Assembly (NCBI RefSeq): GCF_004571175.1
Contig: NZ_CP038274.1
Span: 1-47,309 of the forward strand
Origin: Legionella israelensis
GTDB lineage: Bacteria > Pseudomonadota > Gammaproteobacteria > Legionellales > Legionellaceae
DNA: 47,309 nt
Reading direction: 5' to 3'
The notes beneath the pieces are model-generated. The model was not told the DNA's origin, did not search any database, and saw nothing but the letters and a program-made list of their open reading frames with translations. This document shows, piece by piece, positions 9,130 to 17,764 of the stretch. The position numbers and the translations under genes were made by a program. The first letter of the stretch is position 1. The number at the start of each line of letters is the position of its first letter.

Positions 9130-10719
9130 ATGAAACAACAATCTGACTTAACAGTAGAGCAATTACGCGAAGAAAATGCGCGTTTGTTGGCATTGTTGGC
9201 TCAGCAGGAAAGCACTATCGAAACGCTTCGCCACCAGCTGCACTTATTCCGTAATGCACGCTTTGGCCGCAAAAGCGAAAAAGGTGTCGTGCCGGAACAA
9301 ATGGCATTGCAATTTGACGAAGCAGAGCCATCCAGTGAACAGGATGAATCGACTGTTGAGCCTTCTCAAACTGAAACCATTACCTATACCCGTGCTAAAA
9401 AAGGCACAGGCCGCAAAGCACTGCCCAAGTCATTACCCTATGTTGAGCAGATTCATGACTTAAGCGATGAAGAAAAACATTGCGACTGTGGTTGTGAGTT
9501 AACTCATATTGGTGACGACATCTCAGAACAACTGGATGTTGTACCGCAAATGACCTTCCGTGTGGTTCATGTTCGTAAAAAATACGCTTGCAAGACATGT
9601 GAAGAAACCATTCAAACGGCCAAACTGCCGAAACAACCTATTCCACAAAGCATTGCATCGTCTGGTTTACTGGCAGCAGTGATTGATGCCAAGTTTAACC
9701 GCCACATGCCGCTTTATCGCCAGGAGGCGATGTTTAAAGAAGCGGGCATTCCCGTTACCAGAGCAACGCTTTGCAACTGGGTGGTAAAAGCCGCTGATTT
9801 ATTAACGCCGCTGGTTAAACTCATGGTTGCGGCCATTCACGATTATGACATCGCTTATGCGGATGAAACACCCGTGCAGGTGCTCAAGCAGAAAAACAAA
9901 CCGCCAACATCAAAATCCTATATGTGGCTATTCATTGGCGGTCCACCGGATAAACGCTGTTATGTTTATCAGTACCATCCGTCACGCACTCACCAGATAC
10001 CGGCTGATTTCTTTTCCGACTTCAGCGGCTACCTGCATGCTGACTGTTATGGTGGTTATGTCGCTTTAGACAAAGAAGACCATGTTACCCATGTTGCCTG
10101 TATGGCGCACGCCAGAAGGTATTTTGTCGATGTGGTCAAACTTGCCGGCAAGAAAAAAGGCATTGCCCATAAAGTCTTGACCTATTTTACCGAGCTTTAT
10201 CAGCTGGAAGCTTCCCTCAAAGAGGCAAAGGCTGCACCAGACGATATTTATCAGGCAAGACAAAAAGAGGCCAAACCTATTCTTGATGAACTCAAAGACT
10301 TTGTTGAAGATAAAAAAATCAATATCCCACCGAAAAGCCCATTGGGCAAAGCCGTTCATTACCTGTTGACGCACTGGGTTGCGCTCAAACGATACCTTGA
10401 CGATGGCCGTCTCGAAATAGATAACAACCGAACAGAGCGCTCCATTAAACCTTTCGTCATCGGACGAAAAAACTGGCTCTTTCATGGCAACGAAACGGGC
10501 GCCAAAGCAGGTGCTATCCTCTATTCCCTCATCGAAACCTGTAAGCAACACCAGGTTGATGCTTTCGCATGGTTGAAATACGCACTGACCAACATCCAAT
10601 ATGCTGAAACCATCGAACAGCTCGAAGCTTTGCTGCCCTTTCATGTAAACCCTTCCGAACTTGAAAACATGCGCAGCTTACCTGCTTTGGAAATGCCTGA
10701 GAAGAGTGGGGTTAATTAA
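9130..10719 (+). CDS. tnpC: IS66 DDE transposase TnpC
   Basis: This 529-residue transposase has an N-terminal coiled coil (LREENARLLALLAQQES). A zinc-binding segment with CDCGCE and CKTCEE follows, then the DDE domain, with YADETPVQVL (first Asp), LHADCYGGY (second Asp) and IDNNRTERSIKPFVIGRKNW (catalytic Glu region). The C-terminal segment LPFHVNPSELENMR is family-typical. The ATG at 9130 (MKQQSDLTVEQ) is chosen over the one at 9073, whose first 19 codons are intergenic in character. It appears intact. Confidence 0.93.
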   Translation: MKQQSDLTVEQLREENARLLALLAQQESTIETLRHQLHLFRNARFGRKSEKGVVPEQMALQFDEAEPSSEQDESTVEPSQTETITYTRAKKGTGRKALPKSLPYVEQIHDLSDEEKHCDCGCELTHIGDDISEQLDVVPQMTFRVVHVRKKYACKTCEETIQTAKLPKQPIPQSIASSGLLAAVIDAKFNRHMPLYRQEAMFKEAGIPVTRATLCNWVVKAADLLTPLVKLMVAAIHDYDIAYADETPVQVLKQKNKPPTSKSYMWLFIGGPPDKRCYVYQYHPSRTHQIPADFFSDFSGYLHADCYGGYVALDKEDHVTHVACMAHARRYFVDVVKLAGKKKGIAHKVLTYFTELYQLEASLKEAKAAPDDIYQARQKEAKPILDELKDFVEDKKINIPPKSPLGKAVHYLLTHWVALKRYLDDGRLEIDNNRTERSIKPFVIGRKNWLFHGNETGAKAGAILYSLIETCKQHQVDAFAWLKYALTNIQYAETIEQLEALLPFHVNPSELENMRSLPALEMPEKSGVN

Positions 10720-12530
10720 GCGTTTACAATCATCATTAGGAAATATCCTTATCACTCGTTCTCGGCGCCTGATTTCCTCGTTAATTCGCTCTTGCATGTT
10801 GGTGGTGCGAAGTCGCTTCCTGTATTTCTCCGGCAACGCCATAACTACCATGGCATCGTCAAAAGCCTCCTCAAGGCAGGTAACTGATTTTGGTGCTTTT
10901 TTCTCAAAGGCATCAATAAAATCATCGCGTCTACGCCTGGCTTCTTCCATATCAGGTGCCTGAAAAACAAGCTTTGCCTTTTCAGCAACATCTTTGCGGT
11001 GTCTGACAGAGCAGTGCCCGAGGATGTTGCGCATCAAGTGAACTTGGCATCGTTGCCAGGTTGCACCTTGAAAGTGCTTTCTAGCCGCTTCCACAAGCCC
11101 TGCATGCTGGTCTGACACAACATACATCACGCCTTTTAGCCCACGAGATTTTAGCCATTTAAACGCTTCATCCCATGTAGCATAGCTCTCAGTGTCACCA
11201 ATGCGAAGGCCCAGTATTTCACGGTAGCCATCACTTCTGATACCCGAGATGGTCAAGGCTGCTCGAGACACGACTCTGTCACCATCACGACACTTGATAA
11301 ACATCGCATCAACCATGATAAATGGGTAGTTGTCACCATCAAACCGACGCTCGTTGAAGGCTCTGACTCTTGCATCAAGACCAGAACACAGTTGACTGAC
11401 GGTTGACTTTGAAAAACTAGCACCGCAAAGTTCTTCAGTAATGTTATTAACTTTTCTGGTTGATACGCCATTAACAACCATTTCCATCAGAGCCAATACA
11501 AAAGCCTGCTCACTGCGTTGATAGCGCTTAAAAATATCGGTAGAAAAAGAGCCATCACGTGTCTGCGGCACTTGAAGAGTGACTGGTCCCACACGAGTGT
11601 ATAGTTGTCTTGGACGGTAACCGTTACGATAGCCTATACGTTCACCTGAACGTTCATGCTTGTCTGCTCCCAGACTTTCTGACACCTGTGCCTCCAATAC
11701 CTGATTCAATACACCTTCAACAAGCTTTGCGAGCCCATCCTGGCTTGATAAAAGTTCTGGAAGCAATTCCTTTCCAACTGTAATATTGTAATCCGTCATC
11801 GCTAATCTCCTTCGATAGTTATTGTTTTTCGCAACTCAATAGTACCGAATTTTAGCGATGACTCCACTCCTAAAAAGTCAACCTGAATTTACAGCAGTTT
11901 ACGGACATAACCCTTTTAGAGATATAGAATTTTTTGCCAGGAAAAACAAAGCAGACTTAAGCAACGTATTAGATCTTGGATGTGGATCGGGAAGGTCTAC
12001 AAACTTTCTAAAAAATTTTTGTAGTGAAGTAAATGGTTGCGATATAGACGAAAATGCTTTAGAAAATGCAAGAAAAAACAACTCAAGTTCTCGTTTTTTT
12101 TTGAACAATAATGAAACTCATTATCAGTTTGGTATATATAAATCAATTTTTTCGATTCTAATGTTTTTTCATTTATCTTCAGAAAAAGAAATAAAATCAG
12201 AGCTACTCAAATGTTTTAATTCTTTAGAAGAAGGTGGTTGTTTATTTATTATTAATGGCAACAAAAACTTGTATACAAAAAATTACACAAGTGTGCAAGG
12301 TCAAGGTATACCGCCAGATAAAGATGGCGATCTTACAAAAATAAAATTATTAAATATAGATTGTGAAGTTGAAGATTATTACTGGAGCGCCGACTTTATT
12401 ATAAAAGTTGCACAGTCTATTGGTTTTATTCACGTGGACACTCATATGCCACTAGGAACCGAACAAGATCCTATAGATTATAAAGACGAAACCAATCACC
12501 CACCTTATTATTACATTGCTTTGAAAAAAA

Positions 12531-12847
12531 ATGGATAGAAGTAAATATAAGCTCAATATAGATTTTATTAATAATAATATCCTCTATACTCCACTGGATG
12601 GAGGACACAAAAAAACATCTAAACTAGAGTATGATGAAATTACTGAAAATCCTGATTTCATGAATAATTTTTCAGGGAAGGATGGGTATCTTATAGGAAC
12701 GATTTTTGCCTCTAAAAATCTAAACAAACTTAAATTAACGAACTCGCAATCAAGATATAAGTATTTGGTTTTAATATCAATTTTATTTGTAACAACAATG
12801 CTCTTAAGCAATGTGTTATCAACAAAATTGATTAGTATTAATGGGTT
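12531..12847 (+). pseudogene. Hypothetical membrane protein, 3' end cut by an IS3-type element
   Basis: The frame overlaps the methyltransferase stop by 8 bp, so the two genes were translationally coupled. The protein is polar at the N-terminus and has one hydrophobic segment near residues 82-100 (YLVLISILFVTTMLLSNVL). The native sequence ends at about residue 105, where the IS3-type end (TGTAACCCTCCC) begins; the last few codons before the stop at 12863 come from the IS. No family is recognised. Confidence 0.6.
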
Positions 12848-13026
12848 TGTAACCCTCCCTTAAAATAGCACCATTTTCAATTAGAGTTTCTCCGGCATAA
12901 TAAGCAAAAAAGAGGAGGAACGATGAAACGCAGTCGCTTTACAGAAAATCAAATTTTAAACATATTAAAATCAGTTGAAGTAGGACGATTGGTAAAGGAT
13001 GTATGCCGGGAACATGGGATATCCGA
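12848..13026 (+). mobile_element. IS3-family element, left-end fragment with start of orfA
   Basis: The sequence TGTAACCCTCCCTTAAAATA resembles the TGTAA..CC ends of IS3 elements. It is followed at 12923 by ATG and MKRSRFTENQILNILK, then SVEVGRLVKDVCREHGIS, the N-terminal helix-turn-helix of an IS3 OrfA (HTH_Tnp_1). After 35 codons the frame is cut by IS6 copy 2 at 13027. It differs from the IS3 element at 14135-15333 and is a non-functional remnant. Confidence 0.85.
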
Positions 13027-13845
13027 GGTTTTGTCGCAAAAAGTTATCTTCCAGGATAAGATCTGGATTTTTGGATAGGAATGGTTAACGATGATCAGTT
13101 TTAAGTGGCGTCATTTTAAGCGGGATATTATTTTGATGCTGGTCAGATGGTACCTGGCCTATTCATTGAGTTACCGTGATGTTGAAGAGTTAGCTCTGGA
13201 ACGAGGGCTAAAAGTAGACCACTCCACCATTCATCGCTGGGTTATTGAGTATTCTCCCCAACTGGAAGAGACATTTCGCAAGCGCTACAAGCGCCCTATT
13301 GGGGTTTCCTGGCGTATGGATGAGACGTATATTAAGGTAAAAGGTCAATGGATGTATCTCTACCGGGCCGTTAACAAGGAAGGCCAAACCGTTGATTTTA
13401 TGCTGTCCGAAAAACGGGATGAACCGGCAGCAAGAGCATTTTTTGAGAAAGCTATTGGTTCAAGCGGCATTCCCGACAAGGTAACGATGGATAAAAGTGG
13501 CGCCAACAAAGCCGGAATCGATACCATTAACCTACAACTGGCACTGCTGTTCATGATGGGAGGGCTGTTCCTGCAGGTTAACGTCAGGCAGATCAAATAC
13601 CTCAATAATATCGTGGAACAAGACCATCGTTTTGTAAAAAAAATCACTAAGCCAATTAAGGGTTTTAAGGATTTTCAGTCGGCCAGGGCGACATTGGCTG
13701 GCATTGAACTTCATCACATGCTCAAGAAAGGCCAACATCTTCAGGCAGAAAATCAGTCTATATTTGAACAGTTTTACGGGCTTGCGGCGTAAACTCGTCC
13801 AAAAATCCTGCGCTTTGAGTCTCTAATAATTTTTGCGACAAAGCC
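13027..13845 (+). mobile_element. IS6-family insertion sequence, copy 2
   Basis: The ends and length (819 bp) are those of copy 1. The left flank ATATCCGA and right flank TATTTATT do not match, so there is no duplication. On the left it truncates the IS3-type orfA; on the right it truncates the ankyrin gene of a Tn3 remnant. That points to recombination between elements. Confidence 0.93.
13091..13792 (+). CDS. IS6-family transposase, copy 2
   Basis: The protein is identical to the 233-residue product of copy 1, with the same DDE motifs (RMDETYIK, TMDKSGAN, NNIVEQDHR). It starts 64 bp inside the element and is intact. Confidence 0.95.
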   Translation: MISFKWRHFKRDIILMLVRWYLAYSLSYRDVEELALERGLKVDHSTIHRWVIEYSPQLEETFRKRYKRPIGVSWRMDETYIKVKGQWMYLYRAVNKEGQTVDFMLSEKRDEPAARAFFEKAIGSSGIPDKVTMDKSGANKAGIDTINLQLALLFMMGGLFLQVNVRQIKYLNNIVEQDHRFVKKITKPIKGFKDFQSARATLAGIELHHMLKKGQHLQAENQSIFEQFYGLAA

Positions 13846-14150
13846 TATTTATTGCCCAGTGAAGTGCTAGCTTATTCATATTGTGATCGGGCATATCTAC
13901 ATTTGCACCCATGTTAATTAATTTTTGTACTGCATTAACAGAGTAGCCATACTCACATGCTACTCCCAACATTGTATTACCACAGCAATCAAAAGCATTT
14001 GCAGTAATAGCAAGAATATACTTAGGGGTTTCATCAGGAGAAAATTCTAAAAACTGTTTAATTGACTCCCTTGATTTTGAAGCATGCGGAAAGCTGGATA
14101 TTATTTTTTGTATCTTACATAGCTCTTGTTCGGATGTAAACCCCCCATAT

Positions 14151-14996
14151 TTAGTGGCATCCTAAATTAGAGTTCATTGGCTGATTTTTTGCCAGATATT
14201 CCCACGGCGTTAAATCATTTAGTGAATCATGGGGTCTTTCGTCGTTGTACTCTTTTATCCAGTTTTCTGTCAGCTCCCTGACTTCTTGTAAATTTTTAAA
14301 CGCGTACATATCCAATATCTCCGTGCGGTAAGTTCTATTGAATCGCTCAATAAATGAATTTTGCGTTGGTTTACCTGGCTTAATAAATTCTAAAGCCACG
14401 TGATGCTTTTCAGCCCAGTCTGCTAATGTGCTTGAGATAAATTCAGGACCATTATCCATGCGTAATTTAGCAGGCAAACCTCGCCATGCAACAACACGTT
14501 CTAATACGCGAACCACTCGCTGAGCAGGCAGGCTCAAATCGATTTCGATAGCCAACACTTCACGGTTAAAATCATCTACTATGTTAAATGTTCTGAAGCG
14601 TCGGCCACACATCAACGCATCACACATAAAATCCATAGACCAACACTGATTAATGGATGCTGGCACACTCAGTGGTTCGGGTGAGCGATTAGGAAGCCGT
14701 TTTTTGCCTTTACGACGCATATTGAGCTTCAGTTCACAATACACCCGATAAACACGTTTATGATTCCACCTATGACCCTGGCGGCGTAAGACTTTAAGCA
14801 ATTTACTAAAGCCATACGCCGGATAGCGTTCGGATGATTCCTGCAATGCCACAATAACGCCTTCATCAGATTGGCTATCCGGCTTATATCGATAAACTGA
14901 GTCGCTGATACCCACAACCTTACACGCCCGGCGTAAACTCACAGTATGAGCATTCACTGCATAATCAACCAGCTCCCGTCTCACAGATGGCTTCAC
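14151..14996 (-). CDS. IS3-family transposase OrfB
   Basis: This 281-residue integrase-core protein has N-terminal HTH_21 (SSERYPAYGFSKLLKVLRRQ). The DDE motifs follow: WSMDFMCDAL (first Asp), RMDNGPEFIS (second Asp) and SFIERFNRTYRTE (Glu). The end motif YNDERPHDSLNDLTPWEY is typical. It can start on its own GTG, which overlaps the orfA stop, but the active enzyme is expected to be the OrfAB fusion made by -1 frameshifting. Confidence 0.94.
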   Translation of the reverse strand: MKPSVRRELVDYAVNAHTVSLRRACKVVGISDSVYRYKPDSQSDEGVIVALQESSERYPAYGFSKLLKVLRRQGHRWNHKRVYRVYCELKLNMRRKGKKRLPNRSPEPLSVPASINQCWSMDFMCDALMCGRRFRTFNIVDDFNREVLAIEIDLSLPAQRVVRVLERVVAWRGLPAKLRMDNGPEFISSTLADWAEKHHVALEFIKPGKPTQNSFIERFNRTYRTEILDMYAFKNLQEVRELTENWIKEYNDERPHDSLNDLTPWEYLAKNQPMNSNLGCH

Positions 14997-15274
14997 AGCT
15001 TTTTTTCGACAATATCCTTCAGGATTTTGTGATCAAGACTTAGCTCAGCATACATCTGCTTTAGACGACGGTTCTCTTCTTCAAGATCTTTCAGACGTTT
15101 TATATCGGATGCCTCCATACCACCATATTTTGCTTTCCAGTTGTAATAGGTTGCGTCTGAAATGCCATATTCACGACAAATTTCTTTTACCAGCCGACCT
15201 GCTTCGACTTCTTTTAGAATTTTGACAATTTGTGTTTCTGTATACCGCGATTTTTTCATTTTTGTTCTCCTCAA
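14993..15274 (-). CDS. IS3-family OrfA
   Basis: This 93-residue protein has a helix-turn-helix (YTETQIVKILKEVEAGRLVK, then YGISDATYYNWKAKYGG). A leucine-zipper helix follows (LEEENRRLKQMYAELSLDHKILKDIV). It binds the IS ends and regulates transposition. Its last codons contain the slippery run used to reach the orfB frame. Confidence 0.93.
   Translation of the reverse strand: MRRTKMKKSRYTETQIVKILKEVEAGRLVKEICREYGISDATYYNWKAKYGGMEASDIKRLKDLEEENRRLKQMYAELSLDHKILKDIVEKKL
14999..15005 (-). promoter_or_regulatory. Programmed -1 frameshift heptamer A AAA AAG
   Basis: On the minus strand the codons GAA AAA AAG CTG TGA end orfA. The heptamer A_AAA_AAG is the standard IS3-family slip site; a one-base backward slip enters the orfB frame before its GTG. 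This would give an OrfAB fusion of about 375 residues. Confidence 0.8.
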
Positions 15275-15477
15275 ACATAGTTTAACTTGGAGAACTCTAA
15301 TCAGAAATACACCTATTTTAGGGGAGGCTTACACGGAGAGCTCTATCTCACTATCTATATAATATCTATAGCCTTCGGCATTAAATTTATATCTTTTCAC
15401 TTCGTTACTCCAGTTACAATATTTTGCGCAAATATAGCATTACAGTTCGCATTTGTCCCGTTTCTGTAATTTAACCC

Positions 15478-15712
15478 AATATTTAGTATTCAGTCAGAAA
15501 AAGAAGAAATACTGGAAGCCCAGCGTTTACTGAATTGGTTGATAACCCATGACAAGCATCAAACTACACCTAGGGAAATTCAGCAATTTAGCCCCATACG
15601 TGACAAACAAACACGTGATGAAGCATTAGAATTACTTGCAAACCAAAATTACATTAGAATCAATAAGCACAACCAGAAAACGGTAGTTGAATTAAATCCT
15701 TATGCTATATAA
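15478..15712 (+). pseudogene. C-terminal fragment of a larger protein, possibly DUF3987/YfjI-like
   Basis: The frame is open from the Tn3 end to a stop at 15710-15712 and reads SEKEEILEAQRLLNWL, then REIQQFSPIRDKQTRDEALELLAKQNYIRI. This is a small winged-helix-like C-terminal domain as seen at the end of some prophage or plasmid primase/helicase proteins. The 5' part was lost at the Tn3 remnant. Family assignment is tentative. Confidence 0.45.
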
Positions 15713-15723
15713 GTAGTAGTTGA

Positions 15724-16005
15724 TTAGCTAAAAAGCTCACTGTGAGAGCCAAGCCTGGCAAGTTTTAGGATATCACCATCCAGCTTACGGTAAATCAAAA
15801 GCAAATCAGGCTTGATATGGCATTCTCGATAGCCTGCCCAGTTACCGCTTAAATCGTGGTCACGATAGCGAATGTCCAAAGCTTCATCATTGATTAGCGG
15901 AACCAGAATCGTCTTTAATTCTGATTCAAGGATATCTCGATACCTGCCTTTTAATTCTCGCTTGTAATCTTTTTTAAATTTCGTTGAGCGTTCAATCGTC
16001 CGCAT
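15724..16005 (-). CDS. yafQ: YafQ/RelE-family mRNA interferase toxin
   Basis: This 93-residue protein begins MRTIERSTKFKKDYKRELKG and has YRDHDLSGNWAGYRECHIKPDLLLIYRK, the YafQ-type RelE fold with the catalytic-region His/Asp residues and a near-terminal LGSHSELF. YafQ cleaves mRNA in the ribosome. It overlaps the antitoxin stop by 14 bp, so synthesis is coupled. It appears intact and forms the first of three adjacent toxin-antitoxin pairs. Confidence 0.88.
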   Translation of the reverse strand: MRTIERSTKFKKDYKRELKGRYRDILESELKTILVPLINDEALDIRYRDHDLSGNWAGYRECHIKPDLLLIYRKLDGDILKLARLGSHSELFS

Positions 16006-16258
16006 TCAGATCATCCATCAAAGCATCAATGCTGCTGAATTTTTTACCCTTGCCTTCTTCAAGTTCACGTATGGCATCCCTGGTCGCCTTATTAGGAACC
16101 CTGACTTCAAAAGGCATACGCTTTTCATCAGCAATGCGCAACATCAACAGGCGAATGGCATCGGATACCGATAGCCCCATCGCCTCTAATGCATCGGCAG
16201 CTCGCATTTTGGTTTCCGAATCGATTCTGGCACGTACATAGGTGTCTACATTAGCCAT
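15992..16258 (-). CDS. dinJ: DinJ/RelB-family antitoxin
   Basis: This 88-residue protein begins MANVDTYVRARIDSETKMRA and continues MGLSVSDAIRLLMLRIADEK, a ribbon-helix-helix domain of the RelB/DinJ family. The C-terminal segment wraps the toxin. It is followed by yafQ with an overlap. An inverted repeat operator candidate lies upstream at 16287-16309. Confidence 0.9.
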   Translation of the reverse strand: MANVDTYVRARIDSETKMRAADALEAMGLSVSDAIRLLMLRIADEKRMPFEVRVPNKATRDAIRELEEGKGKKFSSIDALMDDLNADD

Positions 16259-16286
16259 GGTAATTCTCCTAAAATATATATTGTTA

Positions 16287-16309
16287 TTGTAGTCCTATTG
16301 TGACTACAA
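16287..16309 (-). promoter_or_regulatory. Inverted repeat operator upstream of dinJ-yafQ
   Basis: TTGTAGTC and GACTACAA are separated by 7 bp, 29 bp before the dinJ start. DinJ-YafQ complexes repress their own promoter through such palindromes. Assignment is by position and symmetry. Confidence 0.55.
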
Positions 16310-16380
16310 GTCAACAAATTATTGAAATCCGATTTTAATTTTTTATTGCTGCTACATCGCTACATTTGCTACACATATAA

Positions 16381-16414
16381 AAGAGGTCTAACAATCTACA
16401 AAGTTAGACCTCTT
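16381..16414 (-). terminator. Hairpin downstream of yhaV (12-bp perfect arms)
   Basis: AAGAGGTCTAAC and GTTAGACCTCTT form a 12-bp stem with a 10-nt loop, about 60 bp past the yhaV stop. The stem is followed on the minus strand by TTATATGTG, not a strong U-run, so it may be a terminator or a remnant recombination site. The right arm is repeated at 3148-3165. Confidence 0.5.
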
Positions 16415-16472
16415 TGGCTTAAAAATTGATTAAATTAAAAATAGATAATGATGAAAAGAAAATGCAGGTCGA

Positions 16473-16961
16473 TTAATCAATGATTTTTGATAAATGATGA
16501 GAGGTTTTTTTCGCTTCTTTCAAAAGTGCTGTCCAGTCATCAGGAGGATTTCCTTTATTTAACATCTTCTCAAAAACTCTATAAGCATCTGTTTTACTAT
16601 CATATACCCTTTTATGTTTTTCATTATTCACCCAGGCATATACAATAATCTTGGATTCTGAGTGGTATCTGAAAAACAGACGATATTGCTGAAAAAACTT
16701 AGCTCTATACCAGTGCTTATGCTCTCTTCCCAAAGTTGATCCTTGACGATATTCTGGTAACGTCGGATCTTGTGGAATTATTTCAAAAGCCAATTTATTA
16801 ATCGCTGCGAGTCGCTTGGTTACATTTTTATTCTTATAGTTGACTGGATCTTTTTTCTTAAGTTTCTCAACCTGATGAATTAAGTCTTCATATTCACCCA
16901 TAAACATGGGATGCACGAATATAGTCCAGCCATTTACGTTATTGGGATTATTTGATGTCAA
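16473..16961 (-). CDS. yhaV: YhaV-family ribonuclease toxin
   Basis: This 162-residue protein contains NGWTIFVHPMFMGEYEDLIHQVEK at the N-terminus. It also has LGREHKHWYRAKFFQQYRLFFRY, then KIIVYAWVNNEKHKRVYDSKTDAY, the full YhaV signature (RelE-like fold, ribosome-dependent RNase). It sits 2 bp behind prlF on the same strand, the standard antitoxin-first order. It appears intact. Confidence 0.92.
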   Translation of the reverse strand: MTSNNPNNVNGWTIFVHPMFMGEYEDLIHQVEKLKKKDPVNYKNKNVTKRLAAINKLAFEIIPQDPTLPEYRQGSTLGREHKHWYRAKFFQQYRLFFRYHSESKIIVYAWVNNEKHKRVYDSKTDAYRVFEKMLNKGNPPDDWTALLKEAKKTSHHLSKIID

Positions 16962-16963
16962 AT

Positions 16964-17293
16964 TCAGTCATCCTCATCTAGTAATGGCTCATCCAAATTA
17001 ACATCTACACCTGAAACCAGAGTTGATACATGAGAAACGAGATCAGGACTTACACTCTTTAAATGATTAGGATGTTTAGATATGTCCGCAGCCAGGAAAT
17101 TTAAAAACCCAGAAAGAACAGGATCAACGTCCTTATTATCTGCGCGTGACAAAACAACACTTCCATCAGATTGAATGGTGTATCGAATTTTGGCACGCTT
17201 ATTTAAATGAAGCGCCTTTCTAATTGGCTCAGGAACCGTGGTTTGATATCGATCAGTCAATGTAGATTCGCTCACTATAATAGAATTATTCAT
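16964..17293 (-). CDS. prlF: PrlF/SohA-family antitoxin
   Basis: This 109-residue protein has the AbrB-type swapped-hairpin segment TLTDRYQTTVPEPIRKALHL, then KIRYTIQSDGSVVLSR at the N-terminus. The acidic C-terminus (DEPLLDEDD) is expected to cover YhaV. The ATG at 17293 with GGAG upstream is preferred over a TTG four codons earlier. The operon prlF-yhaV is probably autorepressed through the palindrome upstream. Confidence 0.9.
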   Translation of the reverse strand: MNNSIIVSESTLTDRYQTTVPEPIRKALHLNKRAKIRYTIQSDGSVVLSRADNKDVDPVLSGFLNFLAADISKHPNHLKSVSPDLVSHVSTLVSGVDVNLDEPLLDEDD

Positions 17294-17314
17294 AACCAAC
17301 TCCAAAAAAAGTCT

Positions 17315-17342
17315 ATATCATATATAGTAATGCAATTGCATT
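17315..17342. promoter_or_regulatory. Palindromes upstream of prlF-yhaV
   Basis: AATGCAATTGCATT (17329-17342) is a perfect 14-bp palindrome, and CTATAT/ATATAG lies just beside it. Both are within 50 bp of the prlF start, where AbrB-type antitoxins bind. Operator function is inferred. Confidence 0.5.
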
Positions 17343-17488
17343 GTCATGTCAAGTAATTACACCCTGTGCGGTATTTTTCCAGACCTCCTGTTGAGCCATA
17401 TATAAATTTCCAGAAGGCAACCCAAATAATTTTGTACGTCTAACAGGCGTATGCTATAATAATCATAGAAACATTTGGAGTATTGAAA

Positions 17489-17764
17489 ATGATAGCTAAA
17501 GTAAACTATGAAAGATTGGAAGCAAAAATCAGCCCTGAAACAAAAAAGCTGGCTGAGAGAGCAGCGCTGGTTAAAGAAATGACATTAACCGATTATCTCG
17601 TAAGTCTGATTAAAACCGATGCGCCTAAAACCTTAAAAGCACAAACGGAAATCACTTTAACCAATGAGCAATTTGATAATTTCCTTGTTATCTGCAATAG
17701 AGACAGAAGACCAAGCAAAAAAATTAGAGAAGCTGCTGATTTATTGGATAAAGAAGGATTTTAA
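17489..17764 (+). CDS. DUF1778/TacA-like antitoxin
   Basis: This 91-residue protein starts MIAKVNYERLEAKISPETKK and has ERAALVKEMTLTDYLVSLI, the ribbon-helix-helix of DUF1778 antitoxins. The C-terminal half (TNEQFDNFLVICNRDRRP) resembles the TacT-neutralising region. The ATG at 17489 has GGAG 8 bp upstream; an earlier TTG lacks one. Its stop overlaps the toxin start (TAATG). Confidence 0.87.
   Translation: MIAKVNYERLEAKISPETKKLAERAALVKEMTLTDYLVSLIKTDAPKTLKAQTEITLTNEQFDNFLVICNRDRRPSKKIREAADLLDKEGF

Larger units (their letters stand above)
8259..10727 (+). mobile_element. IS66-family element (2469 bp), intact
   Basis: The ends are GTAAGCGCTTAATTAACC and the complement of GTAAACGCTTAATTAACC. 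The 8-bp duplication AATCATCA is at 8251-8258 and 10728-10735, which is the IS66-typical size. It carries the three-gene set tnpA, tnpB and tnpC in order. It inserted into the transposase gene of IS256 copy 1 and is therefore the younger event. Confidence 0.95.
8099..11799 (-). pseudogene. IS256-family transposase, split by IS66
   Basis: The N-terminal 354 codons or so (11799 down to 10736) and the C-terminal part (8258 down to 8099) are separated by IS66. The sequence matches the intact 407-residue copies at 27404-28627 and 37281-38504, including the MULE/Mutator-like motifs IMVDAMFIKCRDGD (first Asp) and YVVSDQHAGL (second Asp). The gene cannot make full-length protein. A read-through product ends in the IS66 inverted repeat. 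Confidence 0.92.
8042..11912 (-). mobile_element. IS256-family element copy 1, interrupted by IS66
   Basis: The ends match the two other copies: GGTCAAGTCCAAAAAG on the left and the complement of GGTTATGTCCGTAAA on the right. The 8-bp duplication CTTTTAGA is at 8034-8041 and 11913-11920. The span of 3871 bp equals 1394 bp (the length of the intact copies) plus 2469 bp of IS66 plus its 8-bp duplication, so the nesting is exact. Confidence 0.93.
7964..12538 (+). pseudogene. Class I SAM-dependent methyltransferase, split by IS256::IS66
   Basis: The 5' part (7964-8041, 26 codons, MLKFNNEQTEKYKKSTITGT...) and the 3' part (11921-12538, 205 codons) join in frame when the composite insertion and one copy of the CTTTTAGA duplication are removed. 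The restored protein is 231 residues. VLDLGCGSGRS is the glycine-rich SAM-binding motif I and INGNKNLY lies near motif IV. The N-terminal pattern (KY.KSTITGTGYLAFRDI) is common in small-molecule methyltransferases; the substrate is unknown. The apparent ATG at 11858 lies inside the IS end and is not the native start. The gene follows the winged-helix gene by 12 bp. Confidence 0.85.
14135..15333 (-). mobile_element. IS3-family element, complete (1199 bp)
   Basis: The ends are TGTAAACCCCCCATATTTAG and the complement of TGTAAGCCTCCCCTAAAATA, imperfect inverted repeats with the TG...CA termini of IS3 elements. The 4-bp duplication CGGA flanks it at 14131-14134 and 15334-15337. It carries overlapping orfA and orfB in the usual arrangement with a slippery heptamer between them. 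It lies inside the truncated ankyrin copy. Confidence 0.93.
13846..15477 (-). pseudogene. Left end of a second Tn3 copy with 5' part of the ankyrin gene, split by IS3
   Basis: Read on the minus strand, this segment repeats the Tn3 left end at 29655-30083: the 35-bp inverted repeat (15443-15477), the leader, the GTG start and about 117 codons of the ankyrin gene. The match looks exact by eye. The IS3 element occupies 14135-15333 with a CGGA duplication; removing it restores the frame. The 3' part of the gene, tnpI and tnpA are gone, cut off by IS6 copy 2 at 13845. Confidence 0.88.

Noticed and set aside
10066-10644. Long minus-strand frame opposite IS66 tnpC
   Set aside because: It is the antisense of a well-supported transposase, with no RBS or family similarity.
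11858-12538. Methyltransferase starting at the ATG at 11858
   Set aside because: The first 18 codons lie inside the IS256 end. The native start is at 7964 and the gene is split.
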